From Anaerolineales bacterium (GTDB lineage Bacteria > Chloroflexota > Anaerolineae > 4572-78 > J111): a stretch of DNA of 64,000 bases. Position numbers and translations under genes: made by a program. The stretch lies in assembly GCA_015075405.1 (NCBI GenBank), contig JABTUK010000001.1, forward strand, positions 1,054,001 through 1,118,000, read 5' to 3'. The notes under the pieces are model-generated. The model was not told where the DNA came from. It was given only the letters and a program-made list of their open reading frames with translations, and made no database searches. Of this stretch, positions 9,787 to 18,447 are shown piece after piece (position 1 is the first letter of the stretch; the number at the start of each line of letters is the position of its first letter).

Positions 9787-10518
9787 TCACTTTTTATTCT
9801 CCATAGCTTTCCACTTGACCCACGGATGAAGTTTCTTTATACGTGGTCCCAATTCTGGTAAGTTAGTCGCATGTCTACTGTAGAAATCCCAGCAATATTT
9901 CTTTCCGTACAACGTCATCAGTAAAGCAAATACTAAAGTTAGGGGGTCGTCAGCTAATAGAGGAAAGGAGGGTTGTGTAACTGGTAACCAGTTTGATATT
10001 TCGATTGGAGGTCCATAACTAATACCTGTTATGAGTTGGGCGTGATAGAAGTCATGAATACCTTCTTTGGCTTCGATTGATTTATCGTTTTCTTTCCTCC
10101 GATATTGTTCGTTTTCAGGACATTCGAAGCGAAACGCTATCCCATAGAGTTTTCGATCCTCTTTATTGAGTCGGGCTAACAAAACATAGAGCCTCATGCT
10201 ATTTATATCTTCACCAAGTTCGCATTTCAACTTCAAAAAGGGTATGAATTCTTGATCCTCCTCTAAGGGAGGAAGGACGAGAATAGCCTTGCGCGTGGAA
10301 AAATCTATATCCAATTTGTCTTCCTGCACATTTAGCCAATCTTCGAATTCCTTCTGTTCGATTAGACGCTAGCCAGCGTAACAATAATTGTTATATAGTT
10401 CTTGGGCCTCGCGTGAGGGTTTGCGTTCACTTTGATTTTCAGGCGACCAGTTACTTTTCTGCTCGTCGTATATAGTCAAAAGGAGGTTGCGTAAGGCACG
10501 CATCGTAGCTTTATCCAT
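9787..10518 (-). pseudogene. Uncharacterised defence-island gene with in-frame amber codon
   Basis: An ATG at 10518 opens a frame that runs 49 codons (MDKATMRALRNLLLTIYDEQ...) to a TAG at 10371-10369 and then continues open in the same frame to 9787, giving a would-be 243-residue protein. The 180 residues after a GTG at 10329 have no recognisable domain; they are rich in charged residues and end in HPWVKWKAMENKK. The sequence around the stop (YCYAG-stop-RLIEQKEFEDWL) suggests a CAG to TAG change. It sits between the receiver-protein gene and vsr on the same strand and probably belonged to that operon. It could also be translated as a shorter protein from the internal start. Confidence 0.6.
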
Positions 10519-10621
10519 TTTCTAAACCCTAACCCGGACAAGCCGGAACCAAATAGGTTTTGAATAACAGACACAAGGGTGTATATTGGCTCAACCCTGA
10601 ACTGAGATAAGGAGTTGAGCG

Positions 10622-12154
10622 ATGGGCACACCCCTGCTTTCCGAAAAATATGCGGCTGAGATGGTCGGTGTATTGAACTGCTATGACCGGGTGATTATCA
10701 GGGGCAATCTGCAGCCGCTGTGTTATGCTCAAGGGATGACGAAATATTTGTACAATCATAACCTTCGCATTTTTAACTATGGTCAGTTTGCCGTCTCGCT
10801 GCGGGATGAAATTCGACAGCGAGCGGAGGCCATCGCGGTGGAGAACCAGGTCGAGATTGAGTTCATCCGCAAGAGCCAGGCATTTCGCAAAGAAGACCGC
10901 ATCCAGGCCATCTTGAGGAAGCGGGGGCCGCAGCCGGGGTTGGTCCATATTTTCGCCGCGATGGAGCGCTGTCCGGCCTACCGGCCCTGGCACGATAAGA
11001 CGAAGGGCAAGACCTATGTGAAAAGCAGTTCGGGTAAATGTTTGCATTACTATTTCTATTTCATCGATGAAGAACTGGGTTTATGTTACCTGCGGGTCCC
11101 GACTTGGTGTCCTTTCGGGCTCCAGTTCTATTTCAACGGTCATAACTGGTTAGCCAGCCAATTGGCGCAGCACAAGATTGCCTTTGAACAGCGCGACAAC
11201 GCTTTTGTACACATTGCCGATTCCGAGCGGGCCAACCAGTTAGCGGCTCAGTTCAATCTGGAAAATTTCCAGGCCAAGTTGGATCAGTTGGCCCAAGCCT
11301 ACTGCCCGGTTGTGACTAAACTTGGCCTTCAGTACCACTGGAGCATTCTGCAAGCCGAGTACGCCACCGACTTAATTTTCAAGTCAACCCAAACCCTACA
11401 AGCCTTTTTCCCACTGCTGTTGGCTGCCCTTATTCAGGCGGTCCAACCCGCCGATATTGCCACCTTTTTGGGTCGCAAGTTGCACGGCAACTACCAGGGC
11501 GAGGCCGGCAGCCGTTATAACCACCGCTGGTTGGGTCGGCGGATTAAACACCAGATGGGACCGGTCGCGATCAAAATGTACGACAAGTTCAACCTCATCC
11601 TGCGCATCGAAACCAGTGTGGCCGATGTTTCCTTTTTTCGACAGTACCGCCAAGTCCACCATCGCGATGGTTCGACTAGTCGGAAATGGGCCCCGCTGAA
11701 GAAAAGCATCTACAGCCTGCCCGCTTTACAAGAACTATTGCAGGCCGCCAACCAGCGTTATCTCAAGTTCATCTCGGCCATCGAAACCCCCGAAGTTGGA
11801 GTCGCCCAGCTGCACCAGTTGGCTGAAACTCAGACCGAAAACGAGCACCGCTACAAGGGTTTTAATCTCTTCGCTGAAGAGGATGCCTCATTGTTTCGCA
11901 CCCTGTTGCGCGGTGAGTTTTTCATCACTGGGTTCACCAACAAAGCCCTCCAGCCCTTGCTCCCCGACAAAAACTCGGCTCAGATCACCCGCCTGCTAGC
12001 CCGGCTGCGGGCACACCATTTGATCAAGAAGGTCGGCCAGCGCTACAAATATTATCTGACCGACTTTGGCCGCCAGGTCGTCAGTATGGCCCTGAAACTC
12101 CGGGAGATAGTGGTTATCCCTGGCTTGGCGAGTAATGTCCAAGTTCAGACTTAA
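10622..12154 (+). CDS. 510-residue protein with C-terminal winged helix; candidate mobile-element protein
   Basis: No named family recognised with certainty. The amino end (LLSEKYAAEMVGVLNCYDRV, then GMTKYLYNHNLRIF) resembles a class of roughly 500-residue proteins that I recall as multi-copy in some bacteria and often labelled MarR-like. The last 80 residues look like a winged helix (ITRLLARLRAHHLIKKVGQR then YKYYLTDFGRQV). A good ribosome site (AAGGAG) precedes the ATG. It is oriented against an otherwise colinear leftward operon and has higher GC than its neighbours, as expected of an insertion. I found no convincing terminal inverted repeats. It could be a transposase of an unusual type or a regulator. 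Confidence 0.6.
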   Translation: MGTPLLSEKYAAEMVGVLNCYDRVIIRGNLQPLCYAQGMTKYLYNHNLRIFNYGQFAVSLRDEIRQRAEAIAVENQVEIEFIRKSQAFRKEDRIQAILRKRGPQPGLVHIFAAMERCPAYRPWHDKTKGKTYVKSSSGKCLHYYFYFIDEELGLCYLRVPTWCPFGLQFYFNGHNWLASQLAQHKIAFEQRDNAFVHIADSERANQLAAQFNLENFQAKLDQLAQAYCPVVTKLGLQYHWSILQAEYATDLIFKSTQTLQAFFPLLLAALIQAVQPADIATFLGRKLHGNYQGEAGSRYNHRWLGRRIKHQMGPVAIKMYDKFNLILRIETSVADVSFFRQYRQVHHRDGSTSRKWAPLKKSIYSLPALQELLQAANQRYLKFISAIETPEVGVAQLHQLAETQTENEHRYKGFNLFAEEDASLFRTLLRGEFFITGFTNKALQPLLPDKNSAQITRLLARLRAHHLIKKVGQRYKYYLTDFGRQVVSMALKLREIVVIPGLASNVQVQT

Positions 12155-12204
12155 TATTCTTGTTTTGTGTGCAAGAATCTCATTGTTTAGGCACTAGCAT
12201 AAAC

Positions 12205-13383
12205 CTAAAGTGAAAATCTTACCCGAGGTTGATATTGAATGCCGTTAATTCCTTTCACGAAACGTCGCGCAAAGGGTGACTCTACTTTCGCAACGAACTC
12301 TTGATAATCGCCTCTATAGAATTTGGATATATCTTCACAGAAGACCCAATCAGGTTTAAAGGTTTCCCAAGGTTCTCGAACTTCGAGAATATCTTGACAG
12401 TCACGTATCTTGTCCCAAAACCAAGCTGGACGCGATAGCCAGAAATTCTTTTGAAATCGAAAGTTCTCAATCTTGCCAATATCAAGCCCCAAGTTGGTAT
12501 AATCAGTAAGTATTGTCGTTTTATTCCAGGACTCGATTTCCTCTTTGGAACCAATTAGTAGACTAGGATATCTTGATACGAGATGGGGGGCATCGACCAA
12601 GATGTTCAGTTCTGGAAACACTGATCTCTCAAGCCACTTGCTAATCCTGGCTGCACCGACTCTGGACAGAATCATTTCATCTGCTTTTTCTGAGTCTTTC
12701 GGACGCATCCCGTTACCCGATTTTTTGACGAAATCCTCAAAAGTTGTTGTGCTGGGTTTTGAATCATCGGATGAACCAATGAATTGGTTGATTGAGCGTG
12801 GTAACCTCTCGAACAGATCTTTGTCAAATCCGAGCACCTCACAGATGGGTTGTTTCAGATTCTGACGAACATCAGCAATACGCAACTCATAGTCTTGTTG
12901 GTACTTAGGCAGTAATGGCCAATACCAGGGCCGAAACTCTTCTCCATCCCCACCCCATAAATTAGGATTGCTCAATTGTTCCCCTCGAATATTCAAATCT
13001 GCAAACGACTCTGGATGACCTTTCAAGGTCAAATCGAAATCAACCTCGTAGTATTGATTCAAAGCTACGATTAGGCCACACGTGGAGAAACAACGAGCTG
13101 AGTATGCTATATCTTCACCAGTGAGAAAGGCATTAGTATCGAACAAATCGTAGTCGATAATTAGAATGTTAGCCTCATCTAGGAGTATAGATTGTCCTGA
13201 CCACTGTCCTTTATCACGAACTTCTCGGCGTCGTTCTTCCAGGGTATTTATTGAATCCGTAAACACTTGCTGATTGAGTGCAATGATTTCGAAGTCTTTC
13301 GCCAGAATGGGTAAAGACTTTAATTTTTCTTTTAGATCATTTGCCCATTTCTCATCGTCGTCATATATTAATATCTTGCTCAT
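12205..13383 (-). CDS. Receiver-domain protein of the defence-like operon
   Basis: 392-residue protein whose first 130 residues resemble a response-regulator receiver: the acidic cluster YDDDE at residues 7-11 and LIIDYD with Asp77 as the candidate phospho-acceptor. The spacing between them is longer than in ordinary receivers. The remaining 260 residues have no recognisable domain and lack an obvious DNA-binding motif; late segments WLSRPAWFWDKIRD and FKPDWVFCEDISKFYRGDY are Trp/Phe-rich. The ATG at 13383 has GGAGGG at good spacing and overlaps the upstream stop as ATGA, so it is preferred over an ATG at 13398. Coupling to the ATPase/kinase-like protein suggests the two form a signalling pair. 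Confidence 0.75.
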   Translation of the reverse strand: MSKILIYDDDEKWANDLKEKLKSLPILAKDFEIIALNQQVFTDSINTLEERRREVRDKGQWSGQSILLDEANILIIDYDLFDTNAFLTGEDIAYSARCFSTCGLIVALNQYYEVDFDLTLKGHPESFADLNIRGEQLSNPNLWGGDGEEFRPWYWPLLPKYQQDYELRIADVRQNLKQPICEVLGFDKDLFERLPRSINQFIGSSDDSKPSTTTFEDFVKKSGNGMRPKDSEKADEMILSRVGAARISKWLERSVFPELNILVDAPHLVSRYPSLLIGSKEEIESWNKTTILTDYTNLGLDIGKIENFRFQKNFWLSRPAWFWDKIRDCQDILEVREPWETFKPDWVFCEDISKFYRGDYQEFVAKVESPFARRFVKGINGIQYQPRVRFSL

Positions 13384-15545
13384 CGGATTTCCCTCCAACT
13401 AAGTGAAAGTGCCGTACTGAAGCCATCGTCAGGTTCTACAAAACCAACCTGGCAACCAATTCGGTCCGCGAGTAGCCGCACGATTGTCAACCCCAGGCCC
13501 GTACCGCCGTACCCTAGCGCCTGTCGCGTCGGTGAGATTTTGGCTTCTCGCTCAAATGGTTGAAATAGCCTCTCGGCATCCTTTAGGTTGACCCCATATC
13601 CCGTATCTTGAATCAAGATCTCTCGTTTCCTACCGTTTGTCCGAGAACTGATTTCTAACAATCGTTTGTCGGAATCAAGCATGGCATTGAAGGCATTGGT
13701 GAATATGTTCTGGAAAATTGCCCCCCATTCGGCCAGCGTAGCTTCCGGGAGTCGTAGTTCTGGATCAACCTGACTTACATCTACGTCGATCCCTCTGGCC
13801 AGAAATCGTGTCTGCCGCTTGATGTCTTTGAGTACCGGAGCAGCCCGAAATCTAGTCCGAGTTCGAATATTCTCAGCATCGGCCAAGTAGTCGAATAGGG
13901 CATTGGTTGCCTCAGCTCGTTCCAGCCATTTCGCCAAATCTTTACCCAATCTTTCCAGGGATTGTTGCAACTGTTGGTCGTCTGTCCGAATCCTATCAAT
14001 CCGGTCAATGATATCACGAATAGCAGTGAATTGCTTGTGCAACTCGTGTTGGTAGGCCACAGCCGAGATACCGGCCGTAGCCAATGCGCCTAGTAGCCCT
14101 GTCTCTTCTTGCACTCGGGCTTCACTGGCGACAGCGATTTCGGTTGCTTCCTGTACTTTTGCTCGGATTTCAGTGAAGACCTCTTTGGGTATTTGAGGCT
14201 CATAATAATCTAAGACTTCCTCAACCCTCTCGAACCTCTCAGAAGTCGTTTCAATAGCTCTCTTGGAGAGGGTTTCCTCATATCGTCTTCGGGCTTCCTC
14301 CATTGCATACAAATCAATCGCATATCGAACCATCGACCGCAAGTCCTCAAATGCCTTACTGTCTGCCAGACGATCTCGAGTGATCATGATCTTGAGGCCT
14401 GGCTCGACCGACGTATTGACGTTTACCACACCAAAGATGCGTTCCAACGTGGGTAAATACCTCAATCGCTGCGTGTGAGCATACTGTTCTTGGAGTTCTT
14501 TGGGTAGGAGATCTGATAGAAATACTCGATGTGAATGGTCGATTTCAAGCCGCAACCAGTCATTAGTGGGAATTCCATAATAGGGTAACCGAAATCCCCC
14601 GTCATAGACATGAACCCCCCCATGTTGCTCGAAGTATTTCCTTGCATCTTCCACCTTAAGGCCATAGGGTTGTCGATTTTTGAGCGTGAAGATTCTTATC
14701 TCGAAATTGCCGTCTTTAAGATTTTGTTGAGAATCATAAAATCCGTTATTATGAGGTAAATCTGCGATACAATATTCATATCGTTGTGGTAAGCCATCAG
14801 CAAACTCAATTGCAAGCTTGACGTTGCCCTGCTGGTTCTCACCAACCAACCGCGCTGTCCAAACATCCAAGATAGCACGCATTTGATCATTGAAGACCCT
14901 CTCGAATTTCTTCTGACTCGATTGGAACTCAATGACGAAACTACTTTTTGAATCATTTCCCTCAGTAAAGTTCCGAAATGGAGGTTGTAGCCACCATAAC
15001 TCGCGGGCTAAGCCCTCAATAGCGGAGACTGTCCATCGCTGTTTTAGCCCACTCAAGACGAGTAAGGTCCCTTTTTCGAATTCGGGTGAATTGTGGTGGC
15101 GTGTGTAACGAACACTTGCATTCGTGAGATTCCCAGCTCTAACGGCTTCAGACCAGTCCACATATGCTTCTAGCCATTCCCCCTTGCTTTCTTGTGGCAC
15201 AGTATAAAGCCTCAATTCACTCGCCAGAAACTGGACAGACAGCCGCCCTACTCCTTTCGAACCAGTCATCGCACGTTTCAAATATTTGGAGACCCGTTTT
15301 TGATCTTTATGCGTTGTACCAATGCGCATCCAGAAATTCTTGAAATCATTGAAGTCCATACCGTGACCATCATCCTGCACTTCAATCCGATCCTGATCAG
15401 GCAGCAAACGGATGGTTACAGTATGAGCATCAGCATCGTACCCATTTTTGACCAATTCAGCTAAGGCAATATGGGGCTTGCCTACCAGTCGCTCGCCCAG
15501 TTCTCGTAACAATGCCGAGTCGATAGTGAACTTCAATTGTGGCAT
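13380..15545 (-). CDS. Dual GHKL ATPase: MORC/MutL-like N-terminus plus histidine-kinase-like C-terminus
   Basis: 721 residues with two ATP-binding folds of the GHKL superfamily. The first has E30, N34 and D37 in LAELVKNGYDADA, the DDGHGM loop at 58-63 and GSKGVGRLS at 95-103, as in Hsp90/MutL/MORC proteins. A middle region follows, then a helical segment near residue 500 with AYQHELHKQF, which resembles a histidine-kinase phospho-acceptor helix. The second ATPase has NIFTNAFNAM, DTGYGV (about 647) and GGTGLGLTIV (about 680). MORC-like ATPases are known from restriction-modification neighbourhoods (paraMORC families). The gene lies 17 bases after a C5 methyltransferase and overlaps a receiver-domain gene by four bases, consistent with a sensor that controls or powers a restriction complex. 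Confidence 0.82.
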   Translation of the reverse strand: MPQLKFTIDSALLRELGERLVGKPHIALAELVKNGYDADAHTVTIRLLPDQDRIEVQDDGHGMDFNDFKNFWMRIGTTHKDQKRVSKYLKRAMTGSKGVGRLSVQFLASELRLYTVPQESKGEWLEAYVDWSEAVRAGNLTNASVRYTRHHNSPEFEKGTLLVLSGLKQRWTVSAIEGLARELWWLQPPFRNFTEGNDSKSSFVIEFQSSQKKFERVFNDQMRAILDVWTARLVGENQQGNVKLAIEFADGLPQRYEYCIADLPHNNGFYDSQQNLKDGNFEIRIFTLKNRQPYGLKVEDARKYFEQHGGVHVYDGGFRLPYYGIPTNDWLRLEIDHSHRVFLSDLLPKELQEQYAHTQRLRYLPTLERIFGVVNVNTSVEPGLKIMITRDRLADSKAFEDLRSMVRYAIDLYAMEEARRRYEETLSKRAIETTSERFERVEEVLDYYEPQIPKEVFTEIRAKVQEATEIAVASEARVQEETGLLGALATAGISAVAYQHELHKQFTAIRDIIDRIDRIRTDDQQLQQSLERLGKDLAKWLERAEATNALFDYLADAENIRTRTRFRAAPVLKDIKRQTRFLARGIDVDVSQVDPELRLPEATLAEWGAIFQNIFTNAFNAMLDSDKRLLEISSRTNGRKREILIQDTGYGVNLKDAERLFQPFEREAKISPTRQALGYGGTGLGLTIVRLLADRIGCQVGFVEPDDGFSTALSLSWREIR

Positions 15546-15562
15546 GGCTGAAAAATTCCAGT

Positions 15563-16618
15563 TTATTGGAGATGAACACGTAAATGTTGCGCAATGCTTC
15601 GGGCAATAACTCGTCCCAATTCTACGGGTACAGCGTTGCCCATATGTCGCCCCATAACCTTTAAGTGGATGGGTTTATCTGGAGCTACAAATTCATAATT
15701 CATAGGGAAGGTCTGTAGTAAGGCTCCTTCACGTAGTGAGATAGCGCGATCTTGCTCAGGATGACCGAAACGGCCGTTACCAAAGCCATAGAATTGAGTA
15801 GTAATGGTAGGAGATGGAAGATGCCATTCCATTCGTCCGTAGACACTAACATACCCATCTCCACTAACCTTTCGATGACAAGTAGCAATCAATTCTTTGT
15901 CCCAGTCTCGCCAAGTCCCGCCTGGTTTCGACGCGCGAATCCGGCGCATATTCAGTTCTGATAGTTGGCTGGACCGATGCAATGGGTCTTTTTCACTCAC
16001 ACCACCAGCCTTGATTGGCTCCATCTGACCAATCGTTTCCCATACGGTTCTATATTGATCTGGCGAATGTGTCGGCGGAAGGATATCAATCTCACTATAT
16101 TTGGATGCAAACATTACCAATCGGGTGCGTTGTTGGGGAATGCCGTAATCAGGACAATAGACTTCTGGAAAGGAAGAGACATAGTACCCATTGGCTTTCA
16201 ATTTGGCTACGAAATCACTGTATACCTTTCCTTTTCTGTACTTGACCAAGTCGGGAACGTTCTCCATAGAGACGATGTCTGGCTTGACTTCACAAATCAG
16301 ATCACCGAATTCATCTAGGAGACGCCACTTTTCGTCCTTCTTACCCTTTTTTTTGTTATAAGAGGAATAAGGTTGGCACGGAGCGCATCCTACCAAAATT
16401 TTGGTGTGCCCATGTGGATAGAGGTCGAGGATTTCCTCTGCTATCAAATCTTCGATCTTTTTATGGATGAAATAAGCGCCTCTGTTGTTAGTTTCATAAG
16501 CATATTTGCAGGAGGTATCGGCATCGATTCCTGCGATGACTTTGAACCCTTCTAAAACGAACCCATGGGTCAGTCCCCCTGCACCACAAAACATATCTAT
16601 GACTGAGCAGTTCTCCAT
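15563..16618 (-). CDS. DNA (cytosine-5-)methyltransferase
   Basis: 351-residue C5 methyltransferase that transfers a methyl group from S-adenosylmethionine to cytosine in a specific DNA sequence. Motif I is FCGAGG at residues 10-15. Motif IV is PCQPYS with the catalytic Cys81. ENV of motif VI, QQRTRLVM of motif VIII and the late GNAVPVELG of motif X follow in normal order. The target-recognition region is short. It starts four bases after the XRE regulator ends. With the vsr fragments in the same block it fits a cytosine-methylation restriction or defence module; the recognition sequence cannot be read from the protein. Confidence 0.95.
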   Translation of the reverse strand: MENCSVIDMFCGAGGLTHGFVLEGFKVIAGIDADTSCKYAYETNNRGAYFIHKKIEDLIAEEILDLYPHGHTKILVGCAPCQPYSSYNKKKGKKDEKWRLLDEFGDLICEVKPDIVSMENVPDLVKYRKGKVYSDFVAKLKANGYYVSSFPEVYCPDYGIPQQRTRLVMFASKYSEIDILPPTHSPDQYRTVWETIGQMEPIKAGGVSEKDPLHRSSQLSELNMRRIRASKPGGTWRDWDKELIATCHRKVSGDGYVSVYGRMEWHLPSPTITTQFYGFGNGRFGHPEQDRAISLREGALLQTFPMNYEFVAPDKPIHLKVMGRHMGNAVPVELGRVIARSIAQHLRVHLQ

Positions 16619-16622
16619 TACT

Positions 16623-16949
16623 TTACCTCCCTTCTACCCAAGCACGTAATGTAGAGAGGGCTAATTTGCGCTGTTCCGGACTGAGTTGTTGAAAAAGATG
16701 AGCCACTTCTTCTATCTCCAGATCTGGTTGCGGTGCGGGTGGTAACAATCCAGCCTGTCGAAATACAATTTCCGGGGAATAATTCAAAGCACGAGCGATA
16801 GCTAAACACACCTCTGGACCGGGCCTACGAGTTCGATTGAGAACATTACTGAGTGTACCTGAGTTGATCTTTGCTCTTTTGGCTAATTCAGCGGTGTTCC
16901 AATTTCTCTCTCTTAATTGAACTTCGATCCATTCTGTGAAATCTTCCAT
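16623..16949 (-). CDS. XRE-family helix-turn-helix regulator
   Basis: 108-residue regulator. The helix-turn-helix is NTAELAKRAKINSGTLSNVL, followed by RPGPEVCLAIARALNYSPE, typical of the Xre/Cro fold. The tail is predicted helical. It is the first gene of the leftward block and is placed as controller proteins of restriction-modification systems often are, directly before the methyltransferase. Inverted repeats upstream at 17020-17046 are candidate binding sites. Confidence 0.88.
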   Translation of the reverse strand: MEDFTEWIEVQLRERNWNTAELAKRAKINSGTLSNVLNRTRRPGPEVCLAIARALNYSPEIVFRQAGLLPPAPQPDLEIEEVAHLFQQLSPEQRKLALSTLRAWVEGR

Positions 16950-17019
16950 TGAAACCTTTCAATTGAATAAAAAAAGTTTTCACCTGGAATCATTGTATAA
17001 ATCTGTCCGCTTTATTTGG

Positions 17020-17046
17020 ACAGTTGATTAACTGTACATTGACAGT
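17020..17046. promoter_or_regulatory. Candidate operator of the XRE regulator
   Basis: ACAGTT-GATT-AACTGT is a perfect inverted repeat (17020-17035), overlapped by ACTGT-acattg-ACAGT (17031-17046). They lie 71-97 bases upstream of the regulator start. Another repeat, TGTCC with GGACA, lies at about 17004-17022. Binding is inferred only from position and symmetry. Confidence 0.45.
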
Positions 17047-17118
17047 AATGTTTTTCCAAATTGCTTCATTTGACGAATTGCCAAGTTTTATTGGAGTAAA
17101 AAAGCATCAATATTTAAT

Positions 17119-17158
17119 ACCCTTGTAGCTCGGTTGAAGGAGCAGCCACCTTGTAAGC
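17119..17158 (+). pseudogene. Decayed 5' half of tRNA-Thr(TGT)
   Basis: 40 bases align without gaps to the first 40 bases of the intact tRNA-Thr at 19445, with 33 identities. The D-arm and the whole anticodon loop CTTGTAA are kept, and the similarity stops abruptly inside the 3' anticodon stem. No 3' half follows. It is not a functional tRNA. It may mark an old integration or duplication boundary of the accessory block. Confidence 0.75.
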
Positions 17159-17319
17159 AATTTAAAAGTTTACCTTGTATCTGTTATAGACTTGTGTTAA
17201 CATAGCTTCTCTTACACAAGCGTGTAAGCCTACGATCTATTTACTCCTCTGGTCTGATCTGTACCAATAGCCAAACAGCATCAGTGGTAGCATACTTGGC
17301 TCTTGATAGGAGGTAAAGG

Positions 17320-18033
17320 ATGACAGACTATCTAACCACCAGCGAAGCCACTCGCCTGGCCGAACTGGAAACAGTCATCGAGCGAGGGCTGCAAACCTTT
17401 ATTGAGGTGGGCAGCGCCCTGATGGAAATCCGCAACTCCCGCCTGTACCGGCAAACCCACACCTCCTTTGAGGAATATTGCCAGGAACGCTGGGACCTGC
17501 GGAAAAGCCGGACGTACCAGTTGATGGATGCAGCCGAGGTGGTCGAAAACCTGAAAAGTTCCACAATTGTGGACCTTTCAAGCGGGCCTATCCCTCTGCC
17601 CATCAACGAGGCCCAGGCCCGGCCGCTGGCCAGGCTGGACGTGGATATGCAGCGCCAGGTCTGGCAAAAAGCTGTCGAAACCGCTCCCCAGGGCAGAATC
17701 ACGGCCCGGCATGTCGAAACGATTGTCAGAGAATTTGAGTCTGCCGAGGCCGAACCTGACTCCTTTGCCTGTCCCCGCTGCGGCCACCGGGCGGTCCAAC
17801 TCAACGAAGGAGTCATCTGCCTCAACGAGGCCTGCCAGGCCAGTTGGGCCAGCCGGGCCGAATTTGAGGCTGAAGCGGGCATGGGTTACAGGGACGAAAC
17901 CGAGCTGCTGCGAACCCACTTGAAAACAGAATTGATCAAACTGATCAACCAACTGCCGCCGGAGCAGTTAAAGGAATTTGCCGCCTGGCTGGCCGAAGCC
18001 AAAGAGAGGCTGGCCGCCGAAGTTCACTCATAA
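17320..18033 (+). CDS. Uncharacterised protein with zinc ribbon, mobile-element type
   Basis: 237 residues, family not named. The first 130 residues are helical and resemble proteins carried by plasmids and phages that bear a ParB/KorB-like helical module (SFEEYCQERWDLRKSRTYQL, then PINEAQARPLARL). A zinc ribbon follows, CPRCG then CLNEAC. The last 40 residues are an amphipathic helix (LPPEQLKEFAAWLAEAKERL). A clear AGGAGG precedes the ATG. It is next to the tRNA remnant, which supports an accessory origin. Confidence 0.65.
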   Translation: MTDYLTTSEATRLAELETVIERGLQTFIEVGSALMEIRNSRLYRQTHTSFEEYCQERWDLRKSRTYQLMDAAEVVENLKSSTIVDLSSGPIPLPINEAQARPLARLDVDMQRQVWQKAVETAPQGRITARHVETIVREFESAEAEPDSFACPRCGHRAVQLNEGVICLNEACQASWASRAEFEAEAGMGYRDETELLRTHLKTELIKLINQLPPEQLKEFAAWLAEAKERLAAEVHS

Positions 18034-18091
18034 ATCCCGCTGAAAAAAATGAGATCACTATGTTTGCGCTTTTCGTAACCGATCAAAATTT

Positions 18092-18181
18092 GAACGCAGA
18101 TGACGCAGATTCGACAGATTTTCGCAGATTTTCTACAAATTTTTCGGCGTAAATCTGCGTTTATCAGCGTTCATCTGCGTT
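18092..18181. repeat. Imperfect hairpin repeat with ATCTGCG words
   Basis: Left arm words GAACGCAGATGACGCAGATT pair with right-arm words built from ATCTGCGTT and ATCAGCGTT. The arms are nearly complementary over about 30 bases. Part of the 18034-18447 gap, which also holds a MITE. Confidence 0.7.
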
Positions 18182-18300
18182 CTATTTAAAAAGTGCAAAG
18201 GTAGTGATGACATTTGTCATGGCAAAAAAGGACATCTGACACTGCTAGTCTGCAAGCTAAAGGAACGATAATAAAGGTAATGGGTTAAAGTCCGCCTTAA

Positions 18301-18422
18301 GGCAACTCCAAGAAAATAATTATCCAAAGTCCGTGATGCGTAATGCGTGATGGTTTCCAGGCAAGATTTCTTACGCATCACGCTGGTGAGAATAATTGGA
18401 TGATTTAAATCTTGGAACTGCC
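18301..18422. mobile_element. MITE family A, copy 1 (122 bp)
   Basis: Terminal inverted repeats GGCAACTCCAAGA and GGCAGTTCCAAGA, flanked by TAA on each side (18298-18300, 18423-18425). The body matches, in reverse orientation, most of the element at 47604-47750, including CTTGCCTGGAAA and GATTTAAATCAT blocks and GTGATGC-type heptads. No coding capacity. A three-base TNA duplication is typical of some IS5-group elements; that affiliation is inferred. Confidence 0.8.
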
Positions 18423-18447
18423 TAAGTCCATTGCAAGGAGATACACC

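Larger units (their letters stand above)
16950..17319. other. Gene-free gap between divergent genes
   Basis: AT-rich divergent promoter region between the leftward defence-like block and a rightward gene. Besides the candidate operator and tRNA remnant it holds a perfect palindrome CTTACAC-aagc-GTGTAAG at 17211-17228, about 90 bases before the next start, which may serve the rightward gene. I see no further coding frame. Confidence 0.6.

Noticed and set aside
10369-10371. TAG considered as a pyrrolysine or readthrough codon
   Set aside because: No pyl genes or readthrough structure are visible, and neighbouring genes in the same block are also damaged. A nonsense mutation is simpler.
12205-16949. 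Attempt to read the block as a full MutL/Z1/AIPR (MZA) system
   Set aside because: No Z1 helicase or AIPR protein is present in the window, so I report a MORC-like relative rather than that known type.
17119-17158. tRNA-Thr-like sequence considered as a second functional tRNA
   Set aside because: It lacks the 3' anticodon stem, T-arm and acceptor partner; only the 5' half is present.
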